Shown here: positions 38,783 to 47,770 of the stretch, piece after piece
Layout of the letters: each line of letters starts with the position of its first letter
Position numbering within the stretch: position 1 is the first letter of the stretch
Assembly (NCBI GenBank): GCA_020403455.1
Contig: JADBXP010000002.1
Span: forward strand, 50,705-114,704
Direction: 5' to 3'
Origin: Chitinophagaceae bacterium
GTDB taxonomy: Bacteria > Bacteroidota > Bacteroidia > Chitinophagales > Chitinophagaceae
DNA length: 64,000 nucleotides
The notes under the pieces: generated by a model
What the model saw: only the letters and a program-made list of their open reading frames with translations
Told to the model about the DNA's origin: nothing
Databases searched by the model: none
Translations under genes and position numbers: made by a program

Positions 38783-38837
38783 GTCTTTCGCCTCTGGCGC
38801 ACACCTACTGACAGGTAGGTAAGGAGACAAGGCGAGG
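38783..38837. repeat. Palindromic intergenic repeat on the right flank of the AT-rich island
   Basis: Nested complementary arms: CGCC-TCT-GGCG, then ACCTAC (38803-38808) with GTAGGT (38815-38820), and outer GTCT/AGAC with CGCC/GGCG. The GTCTTTCGCC...GGCG start resembles GTCTTCCGCC...GGCGG in the tandem repeat at 63.86 kb. It may belong to a dispersed repeat family of this genome; this is inferred by eye. Confidence 0.5.
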
Positions 38838-38849
38838 AATATAATTCAC

Positions 38850-39500
38850 TCATCTTCCCAAAGCATCCGTTTCCGCAGAATCAGATACAGTGCATCCCGG
38901 AATATTTTTCTGTGCTGAGCGATACATCGCACGGGCAATATGTTCTGCAGGAATAGGTGCATACTTTTTCAGCGGTCCGATAAAGAGTGGAGAAATGAAA
39001 GAGAAGATGGCTAGTCCAATGCGCTCCCCAACCCGTTTTTCCTTCCGTGGCCCGGCAATAAAAGAGGGTTGAAAAATATGTAAACTTTTGTACCCAAGTT
39101 TTTGAAGTGCATCTTCCAACTCACCCTTCACCCGGCTGTAAAAAATACTTGAACTTGCATCCGCACCAATAGCTGATACCAATAAAAATTGCTGCGACCC
39201 GCCCTCCAATTGCAATTCCGCCAAATGCAGCGGATATTCATAGTCCACCCGCCTGAATGCCTCCTGCGAACCGGCTTTCTTGATGGTAGTTCCCAAACAA
39301 CAAAACACATCATCCGCCGGCACCAGCGCATCTAATTTTTCCCAATCCATCACCACCTCCCTCAACTTGGGATGCTGTATTCCTGTAGGCTTTCTTACGT
39401 AGGCAATCACTTCCCTATACTCCGGTGCTTCCAGTAACATCTTTAATAAAAAACCGCCTGTTAATCCGCTGGAACCCGCTATCATCGCTACTTTATTCAT
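38850..39500 (-). CDS. NAD(P)-binding oxidoreductase, atypical short-chain dehydrogenase
   Basis: A 216-residue Rossmann-fold protein with the N-terminal MIAGSSGLTGGFLLKML dinucleotide-binding motif, then VFCCLGTTIKKAGSQEAF, LLVSAIGADASSSIFYSRVKGELE (with the Tyr-x-x-x-Lys active-site pattern as YSRVK) and FQPSFIAGPRKEKR. The layout is that of the HTATIP2/YwnB-like group of atypical SDRs. Substrate unknown. It has a TATCTTTG -7 element at 39517-39524 on the minus strand and is divergent from ruvB. Confidence 0.85.
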   Translation of the reverse strand: MNKVAMIAGSSGLTGGFLLKMLLEAPEYREVIAYVRKPTGIQHPKLREVVMDWEKLDALVPADDVFCCLGTTIKKAGSQEAFRRVDYEYPLHLAELQLEGGSQQFLLVSAIGADASSSIFYSRVKGELEDALQKLGYKSLHIFQPSFIAGPRKEKRVGERIGLAIFSFISPLFIGPLKKYAPIPAEHIARAMYRSAQKNIPGCTVSDSAETDALGR

Positions 39501-39516
39501 CTTCCTGTTATTTTAC

Positions 39517-39524
39517 CAAAGATA
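39517..39524 (-). promoter_or_regulatory. Putative promoter -7 element of the SDR gene
   Basis: TATCTTTG on the minus strand, 16 bases before the SDR ATG. It lies 17 bases from the plus-strand -7 element of ruvB, so the two promoters face away within a very short region. Confidence 0.55.
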
Positions 39525-39540
39525 GTTGAAACGGATTTAG

Positions 39541-39548
39541 TAGTTTTG
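39541..39548 (+). promoter_or_regulatory. Putative promoter -7 element of ruvB, likely leaderless
   Basis: TAGTTTTG fits TAnnTTTG and ends 5 bases before the ruvB ATG. Confidence 0.5.
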
Positions 39549-39553
39549 ATTCA

Positions 39554-40582
39554 ATGTCTGACCTTCTCCATACACCCGGAGCTTCATTAAATCCCGCAGA
39601 GCAGGAATTTGAAAATGCCATTCGCCCGCGGGAACTAGATGATTTTTCCGGACAGCCACAACTCATCGAAAACCTGATCATCTTCATCAAGGCGGCTAAA
39701 CTTCGTGGAGAAGCACTTGACCATATCTTGTTTCATGGGCCTCCGGGTCTGGGTAAAACAACCTTGAGCCGCATCGTCGCCAATGAACTCGGTGTCAATA
39801 TCCGTGAGACCTCCGGCCCCGTTATCGAAAAACCGGGCGATCTGGCAGGATTGCTCACCAACCTGCAACCCAATGATGTGCTCTTCATCGATGAAATACA
39901 TCGCCTGAGCACGGTGGTAGAAGAATATCTCTATGCTGCCATGGAAGACTTCCGCATCGATATCATGATCGACTCCGGACCCAATGCCCGCAGCATACAA
40001 ATCAACCTCAATCCGTTTACACTGGTTGGGGCGACCACCCGCAGCGGATTACTAACCGCTCCCTTGCTGTCCCGTTTTGGCATCAAGTCAAGACTGGAAT
40101 ACTATCCGGCACCTGTCTTACAGAAAATCATTCACCGCAGTGCCGACATCCTGCAAGTGCGCATCTCTCCTGAAGCAGCCGCTGAAATTGCCGGTAGAAG
40201 CAGAGGTACGCCCCGCATCGCCAATAGTCTGTTGCGCAGGGTAAGAGACTTTGCTCAAGTACTGAATGATGGTACCATCGATTTGGGAATTACCCGCCAT
40301 GCCCTTAAGGCATTGAATGTAGATGAACACGGCCTCGATGAAATGGATAACCGCATTCTCACAGTTATTATTGATAAATTCAAAGGTGGGCCTGTGGGAA
40401 TTACCACCATCGCTACGGCGGTTGGTGAGGAATCAGGTACGATCGAAGAAGTGTACGAACCTTTTTTAATACAGGAGGGCTTCCTGCAACGCACGCCCAG
40501 GGGAAGGGAAGCCACAGCCAAGGCATATGCCCATATTGGCAGGCAGCAACCCGGTGGTTTACAGGCCGATCTTTTTAGTTAA
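39554..40582 (+). CDS. ruvB: Holliday junction branch migration DNA helicase RuvB
   Basis: This 342-residue AAA+ hexameric motor drives branch migration with RuvA and RuvC. It shows the family start ([19 protein letters not shown]), Walker [11 protein letters not shown], Walker [10 protein letters not shown], sensor [18 protein letters not shown] and the C-terminal winged helix ([20 protein letters not shown]). Length is normal. ruvC is 14 kb away in this window; ruvA is not seen. It converges with the response regulator gene with a 6-base gap. Confidence 0.97.
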   Translation: MSDLLHTPGASLNPAEQEFENAIRPRELDDFSGQPQLIENLIIFIKAAKLRGEALDHILFHGPPGLGKTTLSRIVANELGVNIRETSGPVIEKPGDLAGLLTNLQPNDVLFIDEIHRLSTVVEEYLYAAMEDFRIDIMIDSGPNARSIQINLNPFTLVGATTRSGLLTAPLLSRFGIKSRLEYYPAPVLQKIIHRSADILQVRISPEAAAEIAGRSRGTPRIANSLLRRVRDFAQVLNDGTIDLGITRHALKALNVDEHGLDEMDNRILTVIIDKFKGGPVGITTIATAVGEESGTIEEVYEPFLIQEGFLQRTPRGREATAKAYAHIGRQQPGGLQADLFS

Positions 40583-40588
40583 TTACTA

Positions 40589-41284
40589 TTAGGGAGCTAC
40601 CAAACGGAATCCATTGCCATGGATGTTCACAATCTCAATGTTGGGATCGTCTTTCAGGTACTTGCGCAGTTTCGCAATGTACACATCCATGCTGCGTCCG
40701 TTGAAGTAGGTATCACTGCCCCAGATTTTTTTCAATGCCTTTTCGCGGGGCAACAAGTCATTCTTGTGCTCAGCCAGCATTTTCAGCAAATCATTCTCCT
40801 TGGGTGACAGTGTTTGTGTGTGGCTATCGTGCTTCAGTTCACGCAGTTTCGGATTGAAATGAAACTTACCCATGTCGAATTCAACATTCTCATTCACGCG
40901 GTTTTGCTCTTCATTTCTTTTCAAAATGGCTTTGATCTTGAGCATCAATACTTCAAAGTCAAAAGGCTTGGTGATATAATCATCCGCACCCAGGTTATAT
41001 CCCTGGATGATATCTTCTTTCATGGTTTTGGCACTGAGAAAAAACAGGGGAATATCGGGATCAACATTTCTGATCTCTTCAGCCAAGGTGAATCCGTCCA
41101 TGTTGGGCATCATCACATCGAGGAGGCACAGATCGTAACGCTCCCGCTGAAAAGCCGCCAGTCCCAACCGGCCATCCCTTTCCAGGGTTACATCAAAATC
41201 ATTCAGTTCCAGATTGGTTTTGAGCACCATTCCCAGGTTGGGATCGTCCTCGCACAATAGAATCTTGGTCTTTTTTGCTTCCAT
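40589..41284 (-). CDS. OmpR/RprY-type response regulator
   Basis: 231 residues. The receiver domain (1-120) has the acidic pocket CEDD, the phosphoacceptor Asp in LLDVMMPNMDG and the Lys in DDYITKPFD. The C-terminal winged-helix domain has LSPKENDLLKML, the Trp-Gly pair KKIWGSDTYFNGRSMDVYIAKLRKYL and GNGFRLV. The sequence closely fits the RprY group of Bacteroidota. No histidine kinase gene is next to it, so it is an orphan here and its sensor must be elsewhere. Confidence 0.92.
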   Translation of the reverse strand: MEAKKTKILLCEDDPNLGMVLKTNLELNDFDVTLERDGRLGLAAFQRERYDLCLLDVMMPNMDGFTLAEEIRNVDPDIPLFFLSAKTMKEDIIQGYNLGADDYITKPFDFEVLMLKIKAILKRNEEQNRVNENVEFDMGKFHFNPKLRELKHDSHTQTLSPKENDLLKMLAEHKNDLLPREKALKKIWGSDTYFNGRSMDVYIAKLRKYLKDDPNIEIVNIHGNGFRLVAP

Positions 41285-41429
41285 AACCTTTTATTTAACG
41301 TGAAATAAAGATAAAACAATGCCAAATACCTCCATCGCGTTCCAATGTTTTGTTAAAAACTGCAAAATCTTGCTGTGCCGGCATTTCCCTTCCCCCGCCC
41401 CGGCGGGGCATCACTCTCCACGAAACTCG

Positions 41430-41437
41430 TATTTTTG
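41430..41437 (+). promoter_or_regulatory. Putative promoter -7 element of the GroES-like gene
   Basis: TATTTTTG fits TAnnTTTG, 19 bases before the ATG at 41457. A GC-rich palindrome (GCCCCGGCGGGGC region, 41396-41408) lies just upstream and could overlap the -33 position. Confidence 0.5.
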
Positions 41438-41456
41438 TAGTTCCAATCAGTAAACT

Positions 41457-41828
41457 ATGTTGCTCACTTCTGATAACAAATTCAAGAAACTCATTGTGAT
41501 AGGTGACCGGGTGTTGATCCGTCCCTCCAGTCCGGATGAAAAAACTTCCAGCGGCCTCTACCTTCCGCCCGGGGTGTATGAAAAGGAAAAAGTACAGCAG
41601 GGAAAGATCATCAAGACAGGTCCGGGTTATGCCATCCCCATGCCGGTAGAAGATGAACCATGGAAAACAGAAGAGGAGAGTGTGAAATATGTACCTCTGC
41701 AGGCAAGGGAAGGTGACCTTGCCATCTTTCTGGTGAGCGGAGCAACGGAAGTAATTTATGAGGGGGAAAAATATTTCATCGTTCCCCAGGGTGCTATCTT
41801 ATTGCTGGAGCGAGAGGAAGAAATGTAG
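41457..41828 (+). CDS. GroES-like co-chaperone family protein
   Basis: 123 residues with the chaperonin-10 fold pattern: IGDRVLIRPSSPDEKTSSGLYLPPG at the start, VQQGKIIKTGPGYAIP, then GDLAIFLVSGATEVIYEGEKYFIVPQGAILLLE at the end. It is longer than standard GroES (about 95) because of an insertion around MPVEDEPWKTEEESVKYVPLQ. No groEL is adjacent. It may be a paralogue rather than the housekeeping GroES. Converges with recQ. Confidence 0.82.
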   Translation: MLLTSDNKFKKLIVIGDRVLIRPSSPDEKTSSGLYLPPGVYEKEKVQQGKIIKTGPGYAIPMPVEDEPWKTEEESVKYVPLQAREGDLAIFLVSGATEVIYEGEKYFIVPQGAILLLEREEEM

Positions 41829-41849
41829 TATCCTCACGCTGTCTTTTTT

Positions 41850-43748
41850 TTACCGATTATACAAGAGGCCTTCGTTGTTCTGCACTATCCGTTGTTCCTG
41901 CAGCAAAAGGTGCAGAGTTTCCAATGCCCACGACTTTTCCTCTTCACTGAAATGAGTCATCAGCCATTCGATTGTTTGTGGTGTTTGAAGGAGGGATTGT
42001 ATTTTTTTCACTCTCTGTTCAAATCCATTGTCAACAGGTTTTTTCAGCCTGCTCGTGCAAACATCGCAATGTCCGCAATCGGTGGCTGTTGTTTCACCGA
42101 AATATACTTGTAACTTTTTACTTCGGCAGGTTTGTTCGTTGCTGATGTAGTGAATCATCGCCTGTAGTCTTTCATTGAAAGCTTTTTTTCTGGCGAAGTA
42201 CCTGTCCAGATCGATGTACAAGTCAGCAGCCGGGGCGCGGTTGTACAGATACTGTATCTGTGGGGTGTCAATGGCTGCACGATAGTTGACAAGTTCCAGT
42301 TCCGCTATTTTTTTCAGTTGTTGTCTGACGGTCGCCGAAGGCATTCCACTCAGACGGGCAATCTGTTCTTCATATATATTCACCTTGTAATCGAGAATTC
42401 CGGGATAGGTTCTCAACAGGGTTTGTAAAAGATTCGCATAGGCCGGATACAATTCTTCGAGAGAGCGCAACGTGCTTCGATCGATGGTGAATACAAGTTG
42501 CGCGGGCCTGTATATCGATGACTGGTACCTGAAATGACCTTCTTTCTCGAGTAATTCCAACACATTCATCACACGAATTGGCTGGTGATGAAAGCGGGAA
42601 CAGAAGAGTGCCAGATCAAAATCAAAGGACTGTCCCTCACCACTGCCTGCAGGCAACTGAAAAAATCCTGCGAGATCACCGTATATTTTTTTGATGGATT
42701 CCACATCCGGGAACTTCTGGTCTGCCAGTTCCTGCAATCGTTTTACCTGGTTGGGTAACACGATCAAAATAGCATCAGCAGGTTGTTCATCCCTGCCTGC
42801 CCTGCCTGCCTCCTGGTAATAATGCTCCAGACATTCAGGTGCAGATAAGTGAATGACCAACCGCACATTGGGTTTGTCGATGCCCATGCCAAATGCATTG
42901 GTAGCAGCCATGACACGCACTCGGTCTTGTATCCAGTCTTCCTGGTGTTGGTTTCTTTCTTCCTGTGTTAAGCCGGCATGATACGGAGCAGCCGAAATCC
43001 GGTGCAGTTGCAGCCATTGGGCAATGTGATGTGTTTGCTTTCTGCTACTGCAATAAACAATGGCACTTCCACTACTTTTTTTCAGCAACTCTACCAATGT
43101 TCCATCGGTCGCATCTGCTTTTTTTAACCGGTATCGAAGATTGCTTCTGTAAAAAGAGTTGATGAAACGTTCGGGTTGTTTCATCTTCAATTGATGCACG
43201 ATATCTTCTCTGACTGTTGGAGTTGCAGATGCAGTCAATGCAATCAGGGGCACTCCCGGCAGGTGTTTTCTCAGTTCTGCAATGCGCAAATAGGCCGGCC
43301 GGAAATCATAACCCCATTGCGACACACAGTGTGCTTCATCTATTGCCAGCAGACAAACTTTCATCTGTGCCAGTGCATCCAAAAAAATTTCAGTAGTGAT
43401 TCTCTCGGGCGAGACATACAAAAACTTGAGCTCACCAGCTTCAGCCTCTTGCAGTATTTCTTCCATCTCTTCGCGGGACTGTCCGCTGTGCAATGCTGCG
43501 GCTGCTATCTTCTTTTCCTGCAGACGGGCTACCTGGTCGTTCATCAGGGCAATTAAAGGACTTACCACAATGCATACTCCTTCGAGCAGAAGTGCCGGGA
43601 TCTGAAAGCAAATGGATTTTCCCCCACCCGTGGGCAAGATGGCCAGTGTATCTTTTCCTGCAACAACAGATTCAATGATGGGCAACTGCGATGGCCTGAA
43701 TTGTTGGTGATGAAAGAAACGCGAAAGAAGGGTTTGAGGAGTATTCAT
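41850..43748 (-). CDS. recQ: ATP-dependent DNA helicase of the RecQ family
   Basis: A 632-residue superfamily 2 helicase. Motif I is LPTGGGKSICFQ, motif II AIDEAHCVSQWG, motif III ALTASATPT, motif V GMGIDKPNVRLVIH and motif VI QEAGRAGRDEQPA. A zinc-binding segment with CRSKKLQVYFGE and CGHCDVC is present. The C-terminus after it is short and no HRDC domain is evident. It unwinds DNA in repair and recombination. Many Bacteroidota have two RecQ genes; this looks like the smaller form. Confidence 0.92.
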   Translation of the reverse strand: MNTPQTLLSRFFHHQQFRPSQLPIIESVVAGKDTLAILPTGGGKSICFQIPALLLEGVCIVVSPLIALMNDQVARLQEKKIAAAALHSGQSREEMEEILQEAEAGELKFLYVSPERITTEIFLDALAQMKVCLLAIDEAHCVSQWGYDFRPAYLRIAELRKHLPGVPLIALTASATPTVREDIVHQLKMKQPERFINSFYRSNLRYRLKKADATDGTLVELLKKSSGSAIVYCSSRKQTHHIAQWLQLHRISAAPYHAGLTQEERNQHQEDWIQDRVRVMAATNAFGMGIDKPNVRLVIHLSAPECLEHYYQEAGRAGRDEQPADAILIVLPNQVKRLQELADQKFPDVESIKKIYGDLAGFFQLPAGSGEGQSFDFDLALFCSRFHHQPIRVMNVLELLEKEGHFRYQSSIYRPAQLVFTIDRSTLRSLEELYPAYANLLQTLLRTYPGILDYKVNIYEEQIARLSGMPSATVRQQLKKIAELELVNYRAAIDTPQIQYLYNRAPAADLYIDLDRYFARKKAFNERLQAMIHYISNEQTCRSKKLQVYFGETTATDCGHCDVCTSRLKKPVDNGFEQRVKKIQSLLQTPQTIEWLMTHFSEEEKSWALETLHLLLQEQRIVQNNEGLLYNR

Positions 43749-43777
43749 GGCAGCGGGCGTCTGTTGACACCGGTAAC

Positions 43778-45943
43778 TTACACAATTTTTCGGGTCAGCA
43801 GGCGAACGGAATTGATGCCCAGCACCACATCACTAAATCCCATGGCCAAGGCACTGAGGGCCGGACTTAACATGCCGATTGCAGCCATAGGAATGGCTAT
43901 GATGTTGTAAGCAAAGGCCCAGAAAAGATTCTGCCGAATGGTTTGATAGGTGGCCTTGCCAATGCCCAATGCGAGTGGCAGATTGGTAAGTCCTTTGTTC
44001 ATTAGTACAATGTGGGCACTTTGCATAGCGATCTGTGCAGCATTGCCCACTGATATTCCAATGGTGGCTTTTGCCAATGCCGGCGCATCATTGATTCCGT
44101 CACCGACCATGGCTGTGGGTACTGCGGCATTCAATGTGGCTATGCGGTTGAGTTTTTGTTCCGGACTTTGTTCGCCATACCAGGTATCTATGCCGAGTTG
44201 TTCAGCCAGTTGTTGACATTTGTAGGTTCTGTCACCACTCAGTAAGATGGTGGTATAGCCGGCCTGCTTCAATTGTTGAATCACAGCGGGTGCTTCCGGT
44301 CTGATTTCATCCGCCAAATCTATCCAGCCCACCCAAATACCATTTTTGGTAATGTAGATGTTGTGGGTATCATCGGTAGTCTGGTCTTTCACTAGCTCAT
44401 AGGAACCGGCCAGGTATTCATCTCCGTTTTTGTCAATGCCCTTTACTCCTATTCCCTTCATTTCTTCAATGCTATTCCAGCGAAGCTCATCTTTTCCTTT
44501 CCATTCTCGGGTGATGGCGAGTGCCAGTGGGTGATTGGAATATTTTTCCAGTGAGAAGGCCCATTTTTTCAGGAGCAGTTGTCTCTCTTCAACGGATGTA
44601 ATTTCCGGGTCGGTGGAAAGTTGGCGAAATCCATCCTCTCTCGCCTCGAATTGACGAATGACAAAACCACCGGTGGTCAGGGTTCCGGTTTTATCAAATA
44701 CGATCTGCCGCAGATGTCTAAACAATTCCATGCTGGCAGCATTTTTCACCAAGACCCCGTTGCGCGCTGCTCTTCCCAAACCTGCAGCAACGGCAGCCGG
44801 AGTTGCGAGTCCCATAGCACAGGGACAAGAAATCACCAATACAGCAATGCCTCTTAACAGCGCATTGCCAAAGCTCAGGTCGGCCAACCAAAAATTCAGT
44901 GCCCAGGTAATCAATGCGATCAAGATAACGAGCGGTACAAAGATTGCGCTGATCTTATCTGCAAGCAATTGTATGGGGGGCTTATTGGTCTGAGCGTCTT
45001 TCACCAATCGCAAAATTTGTGATAAGACTGTGGCATTTCCGGTAGCGGTTACATATGCTTTCAGGGTACCATTCACAACTACACTTCCGCCGATCAGCAG
45101 GTCATTCATTTTCTTTTGTACGGGTAAACTTTCCCCGCTGATGAGGGATTCGTCGATACCGGCTTCCCCCCAAAGAATTTTTGCATCGGCGGGAACTTTC
45201 TCTCCCGATTTAATGAGCAGCAGATCTCCCGTTTTCAACTGACTGCTTTCCACCGGAAAAATATGTTCCTGGTGCTGGTCATCGAAGGCAATCATATTGG
45301 CCATGATTTTTTCTTCTTTTGCCAGTTCTTTCAGGGCACGTTGGGTTGATTCCACCGATTTATCTTCCAGCCAATACCCCAGGAATACAAGGGTAAGAAT
45401 GGTGGCAGTGGTTTCATAGAATTGAAATTCAGGTCCTTTGTTGGCGAGCGTACCATAGAGACTATAACCGAAAGCCGCCAATGCACCGAGTGCGATGAGT
45501 ACGTTCATGTTAGGAATTCCCTTGGTAAGAGAATTCCAGGCACTTCTTCCAAAAAAGTTCATGCCTACAACAAGCACCGGCAGTGTAAGCAGACACTGTA
45601 CATAGGGGTTCATCAGCCAGTGTATGTGCAGTCCCGGGATCATGTGCAGCATCAGTGGCAGGGTGAATAGGGCACAGAACAAAAAGCGGTGCAGGTGATT
45701 CTTCAATTCGAAACGGGAAGGTGATTCGGTCTTTTCCTGCCCATTCAATACCTGATAGCCGAGCGACTTTATGCCCCGAACCAGTTCTTCCTGGGGAATG
45801 TGTTGGCTATTGTCGAAGCTTACATCACCGCCGATGAAGTTCACCCGTACTTCTCCCAGTCCTTTTTTTTCAAGGTAATCCTGAATGGTCAGCGCACAGT
45901 TGGTGCAACTCATGCCACCTACTTTCCAATTCACTTTTTCCAT
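43778..45943 (-). CDS. copA: Heavy-metal P1B-type ATPase, probably copper-exporting
   Basis: 721 residues. One N-terminal heavy-metal-associated domain with GGMSCTNCALTIQ (CxxC), then eight membrane helices. The transmembrane metal site is SCPCAMGLATP; the phosphorylation site is VFDKTGTLTTGG; the SGES actuator motif is LISGESLPVQ; the HP motif is SNHPLAL; and the hinge is VGDGINDAPALA. The CPC and CxxC pattern points to Cu(I) export. A TAACTTTG -7 element lies upstream at 45979-45986. No chaperone or regulator gene is adjacent. Confidence 0.92.
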   Translation of the reverse strand: MEKVNWKVGGMSCTNCALTIQDYLEKKGLGEVRVNFIGGDVSFDNSQHIPQEELVRGIKSLGYQVLNGQEKTESPSRFELKNHLHRFLFCALFTLPLMLHMIPGLHIHWLMNPYVQCLLTLPVLVVGMNFFGRSAWNSLTKGIPNMNVLIALGALAAFGYSLYGTLANKGPEFQFYETTATILTLVFLGYWLEDKSVESTQRALKELAKEEKIMANMIAFDDQHQEHIFPVESSQLKTGDLLLIKSGEKVPADAKILWGEAGIDESLISGESLPVQKKMNDLLIGGSVVVNGTLKAYVTATGNATVLSQILRLVKDAQTNKPPIQLLADKISAIFVPLVILIALITWALNFWLADLSFGNALLRGIAVLVISCPCAMGLATPAAVAAGLGRAARNGVLVKNAASMELFRHLRQIVFDKTGTLTTGGFVIRQFEAREDGFRQLSTDPEITSVEERQLLLKKWAFSLEKYSNHPLALAITREWKGKDELRWNSIEEMKGIGVKGIDKNGDEYLAGSYELVKDQTTDDTHNIYITKNGIWVGWIDLADEIRPEAPAVIQQLKQAGYTTILLSGDRTYKCQQLAEQLGIDTWYGEQSPEQKLNRIATLNAAVPTAMVGDGINDAPALAKATIGISVGNAAQIAMQSAHIVLMNKGLTNLPLALGIGKATYQTIRQNLFWAFAYNIIAIPMAAIGMLSPALSALAMGFSDVVLGINSVRLLTRKIV

Positions 45944-45978
45944 AGATGCTTGTTGCTACAAACGGTTGTAACAGACTA

Positions 45979-45986
45979 CAAAGTTA
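45979..45986 (-). promoter_or_regulatory. Putative promoter -7 element of the copper ATPase gene
   Basis: The minus strand reads TAACTTTG, a TAnnTTTG match, 35 bases before the ATG. CTACAAA occurs twice in the leader region (about 45955 and 45976), possibly regulatory. Confidence 0.55.
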
Positions 45987-46042
45987 CGAAAATCAGTCCG
46001 GCTCTATCTTGAAAGCCCTGTGTTAAAACTCTTTGCAGCCTG

Positions 46043-46050
46043 TATCTTTG
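46043..46050 (+). promoter_or_regulatory. Putative promoter -7 element of tsaE, likely leaderless
   Basis: TATCTTTG fits TAnnTTTG and ends 4 bases before the tsaE ATG. Confidence 0.55.
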
Positions 46051-46054
46051 GGAA

Positions 46055-46465
46055 ATGAACAAGGAATATAGCTTTGATCATTTGTCGCAGGTGGCTGAGC
46101 AATTGTGGGAAGAAGGGAAGAACTACAGGGTATGGGCCATACATGGCGATATGGGAGCAGGGAAAACCACGCTCGTTATTCAATTGTGTCGTTTGTTGGG
46201 CATTGATCATCCGGCGGGGAGTCCGACTTTTTCTATCATCAATGAGTACAGGTTACCCAATGGGGAGGTTTTGTGTCACATGGATTGGTACCGGTTGCGT
46301 GACAGTGAGGAAGCCATACAGGCGGGGGTGGAAGATCGGTTGCTGGGGGAAGAGCGTTGTTGGATAGAATGGCCGGAGCGTGCGGAAGATCTTTTGCCAT
46401 CGGATACTTTTCATGTTTATCTGGGGGTGGAAAATGCGACTACGAGGCATATTAAAACAATGTGA
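46055..46465 (+). CDS. tsaE: tRNA threonylcarbamoyladenosine biosynthesis ATPase TsaE
   Basis: 136 residues. TsaE is the ATPase partner of TsaB/TsaD in making the t6A modification of ANN-decoding tRNAs. Motifs: Walker A HGDMGAGKTTL, SPTFSIINEY (the conserved SPTF switch), and HMDWYRLRDSEEA with the Asp-Trp-Tyr-Arg signature. The IEWPERAEDLLP region near the end is typical. A pair with the alanine dehydrogenase gene, which begins 81 bases later, is usual in Bacteroidota. Confidence 0.95.
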   Translation: MNKEYSFDHLSQVAEQLWEEGKNYRVWAIHGDMGAGKTTLVIQLCRLLGIDHPAGSPTFSIINEYRLPNGEVLCHMDWYRLRDSEEAIQAGVEDRLLGEERCWIEWPERAEDLLPSDTFHVYLGVENATTRHIKTM

Positions 46466-46546
46466 TGCAGCGTACTGTATTCATTCGTTGTATAATTTGC
46501 TGCAATTAAGGTATATTTATACGTTCCTCTCATTAATTCTTATTTC

Positions 46547-47758
46547 ATGTCTTCCAAATCATCAACACGAGCATCATTTCAGTATGAGCCTCAGGAAGAG
46601 GTTTTAGATGTTAAGCCCCAGGGTACCAAGTTGCACATCGGGATACCCAAGGAGACGGCATTCCAGGAGAACAGAATCGCACTCACTCCCGATGCGGTTG
46701 GGGTATTGGTGATGAATGGCAACCGGGTAAGCGTTGAGCACAATGCCGGCGAAGCAAGTCATTTTTCCGACCATGATTATGCAGAGGCAGGTGCAACTAT
46801 TGTGTACGATCGGGAAGAGGTTTTTCGTTGCCCTATTCTTGTTAAGAGTGCTCCCCCTGTTGAGGAAGACATGCCGCTGATACAAATGAACCAGACCATT
46901 ATTTCACCGGTTCATTTTTCAGCCTTGAAGAAGGAATTGATCACACAGATGATGGAGAAGCGGGTGACTGCTTTGAGTTTTGAAAATTTTAAAGATGAAA
47001 GTGGTACTTATCCCATTGTTCGCAGCATGAGTGAAATCGCGGGAAGTGCGGTGATGTTGATTGCCGGTCAATACCTCAGCAGTTTCAACCAGGGTAAGGG
47101 TGTTTTGTTGGGTGGTATCAGTGGTATTCCACCTACCAAGGTTGTCGTTATTGGTGCCGGTATTGTAGGAGAGTTCGCCACCCGCAATGCGCTGGCTTTG
47201 GGAGCTTCCGTAAAAGTGTTTGATAACAACGTTTATCGATTGAAGCAGTTGCAGAATAATTTGGGTCAAAGAATATGGACCAGTGTTCTGGAGCCCAAGA
47301 TTTTGGCCAAGCAGCTCAAGACTTGTGAAGTTGCGGTTGGGGCATTGAGCAATGAAGTTGGCCGCGCACCTGTCGTAGTAACAGAAGCTATGGTGGCTGC
47401 AATGCGTGAAGGGAGTATTATTATTGATGTGGCGATTGATCGAGGGGGATGTTTTGAAACCAGTGAGTTGACGAGTTATGAGAACCCAATACGCATCAAA
47501 CACGGGGTGATACATTATGGAGTTCCCAATATTCCAAGTGGTTTTGCCCGCACTGCCAGTCAGGCCATCAGCAATGTGCTCATGCCTTTGTTGCTGGAGA
47601 TCAGTGATGAGGGTGGATTGGAAGAAATGATCTGGCACCAGTTGCATGTGCGGGAAGGTGTTTATATCTTCCGCGGAGCGCTGACTGATTTTTATATCAG
47701 TGAACAGTTCGATTTGAAGTTTACCGACCTCAATTTGCTGATTGCCAGCAGAAGGTAA
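46547..47758 (+). CDS. ald: Alanine dehydrogenase
   Basis: This 403-residue enzyme interconverts alanine and pyruvate plus ammonia with NAD. The N-terminal substrate domain has IGIPKETAFQENRIALTP, and the NAD-binding domain has VVIGAGIVGEFATRNALALGA and DNNVYRLKQLQ. SIIIDVAIDRGGCFETS and YGVPNIPSGFARTAS complete the pattern. There is an N-terminal extension of about 30 residues (FQYEPQEEVLDVKPQGTKL) before the usual start, typical of the Bacteroidota form. Confidence 0.9.
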   Translation: MSSKSSTRASFQYEPQEEVLDVKPQGTKLHIGIPKETAFQENRIALTPDAVGVLVMNGNRVSVEHNAGEASHFSDHDYAEAGATIVYDREEVFRCPILVKSAPPVEEDMPLIQMNQTIISPVHFSALKKELITQMMEKRVTALSFENFKDESGTYPIVRSMSEIAGSAVMLIAGQYLSSFNQGKGVLLGGISGIPPTKVVVIGAGIVGEFATRNALALGASVKVFDNNVYRLKQLQNNLGQRIWTSVLEPKILAKQLKTCEVAVGALSNEVGRAPVVVTEAMVAAMREGSIIIDVAIDRGGCFETSELTSYENPIRIKHGVIHYGVPNIPSGFARTASQAISNVLMPLLLEISDEGGLEEMIWHQLHVREGVYIFRGALTDFYISEQFDLKFTDLNLLIASRR

Positions 47759-47770
47759 GCACTTTTTTTT

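Noticed and set aside
41396..41408. Terminator for ruvB or the response regulator
   Set aside because: The GC-rich palindrome lies upstream of both 3' ends (it is at the 5' side of the response regulator and the GroES-like gene) and has no T-run.
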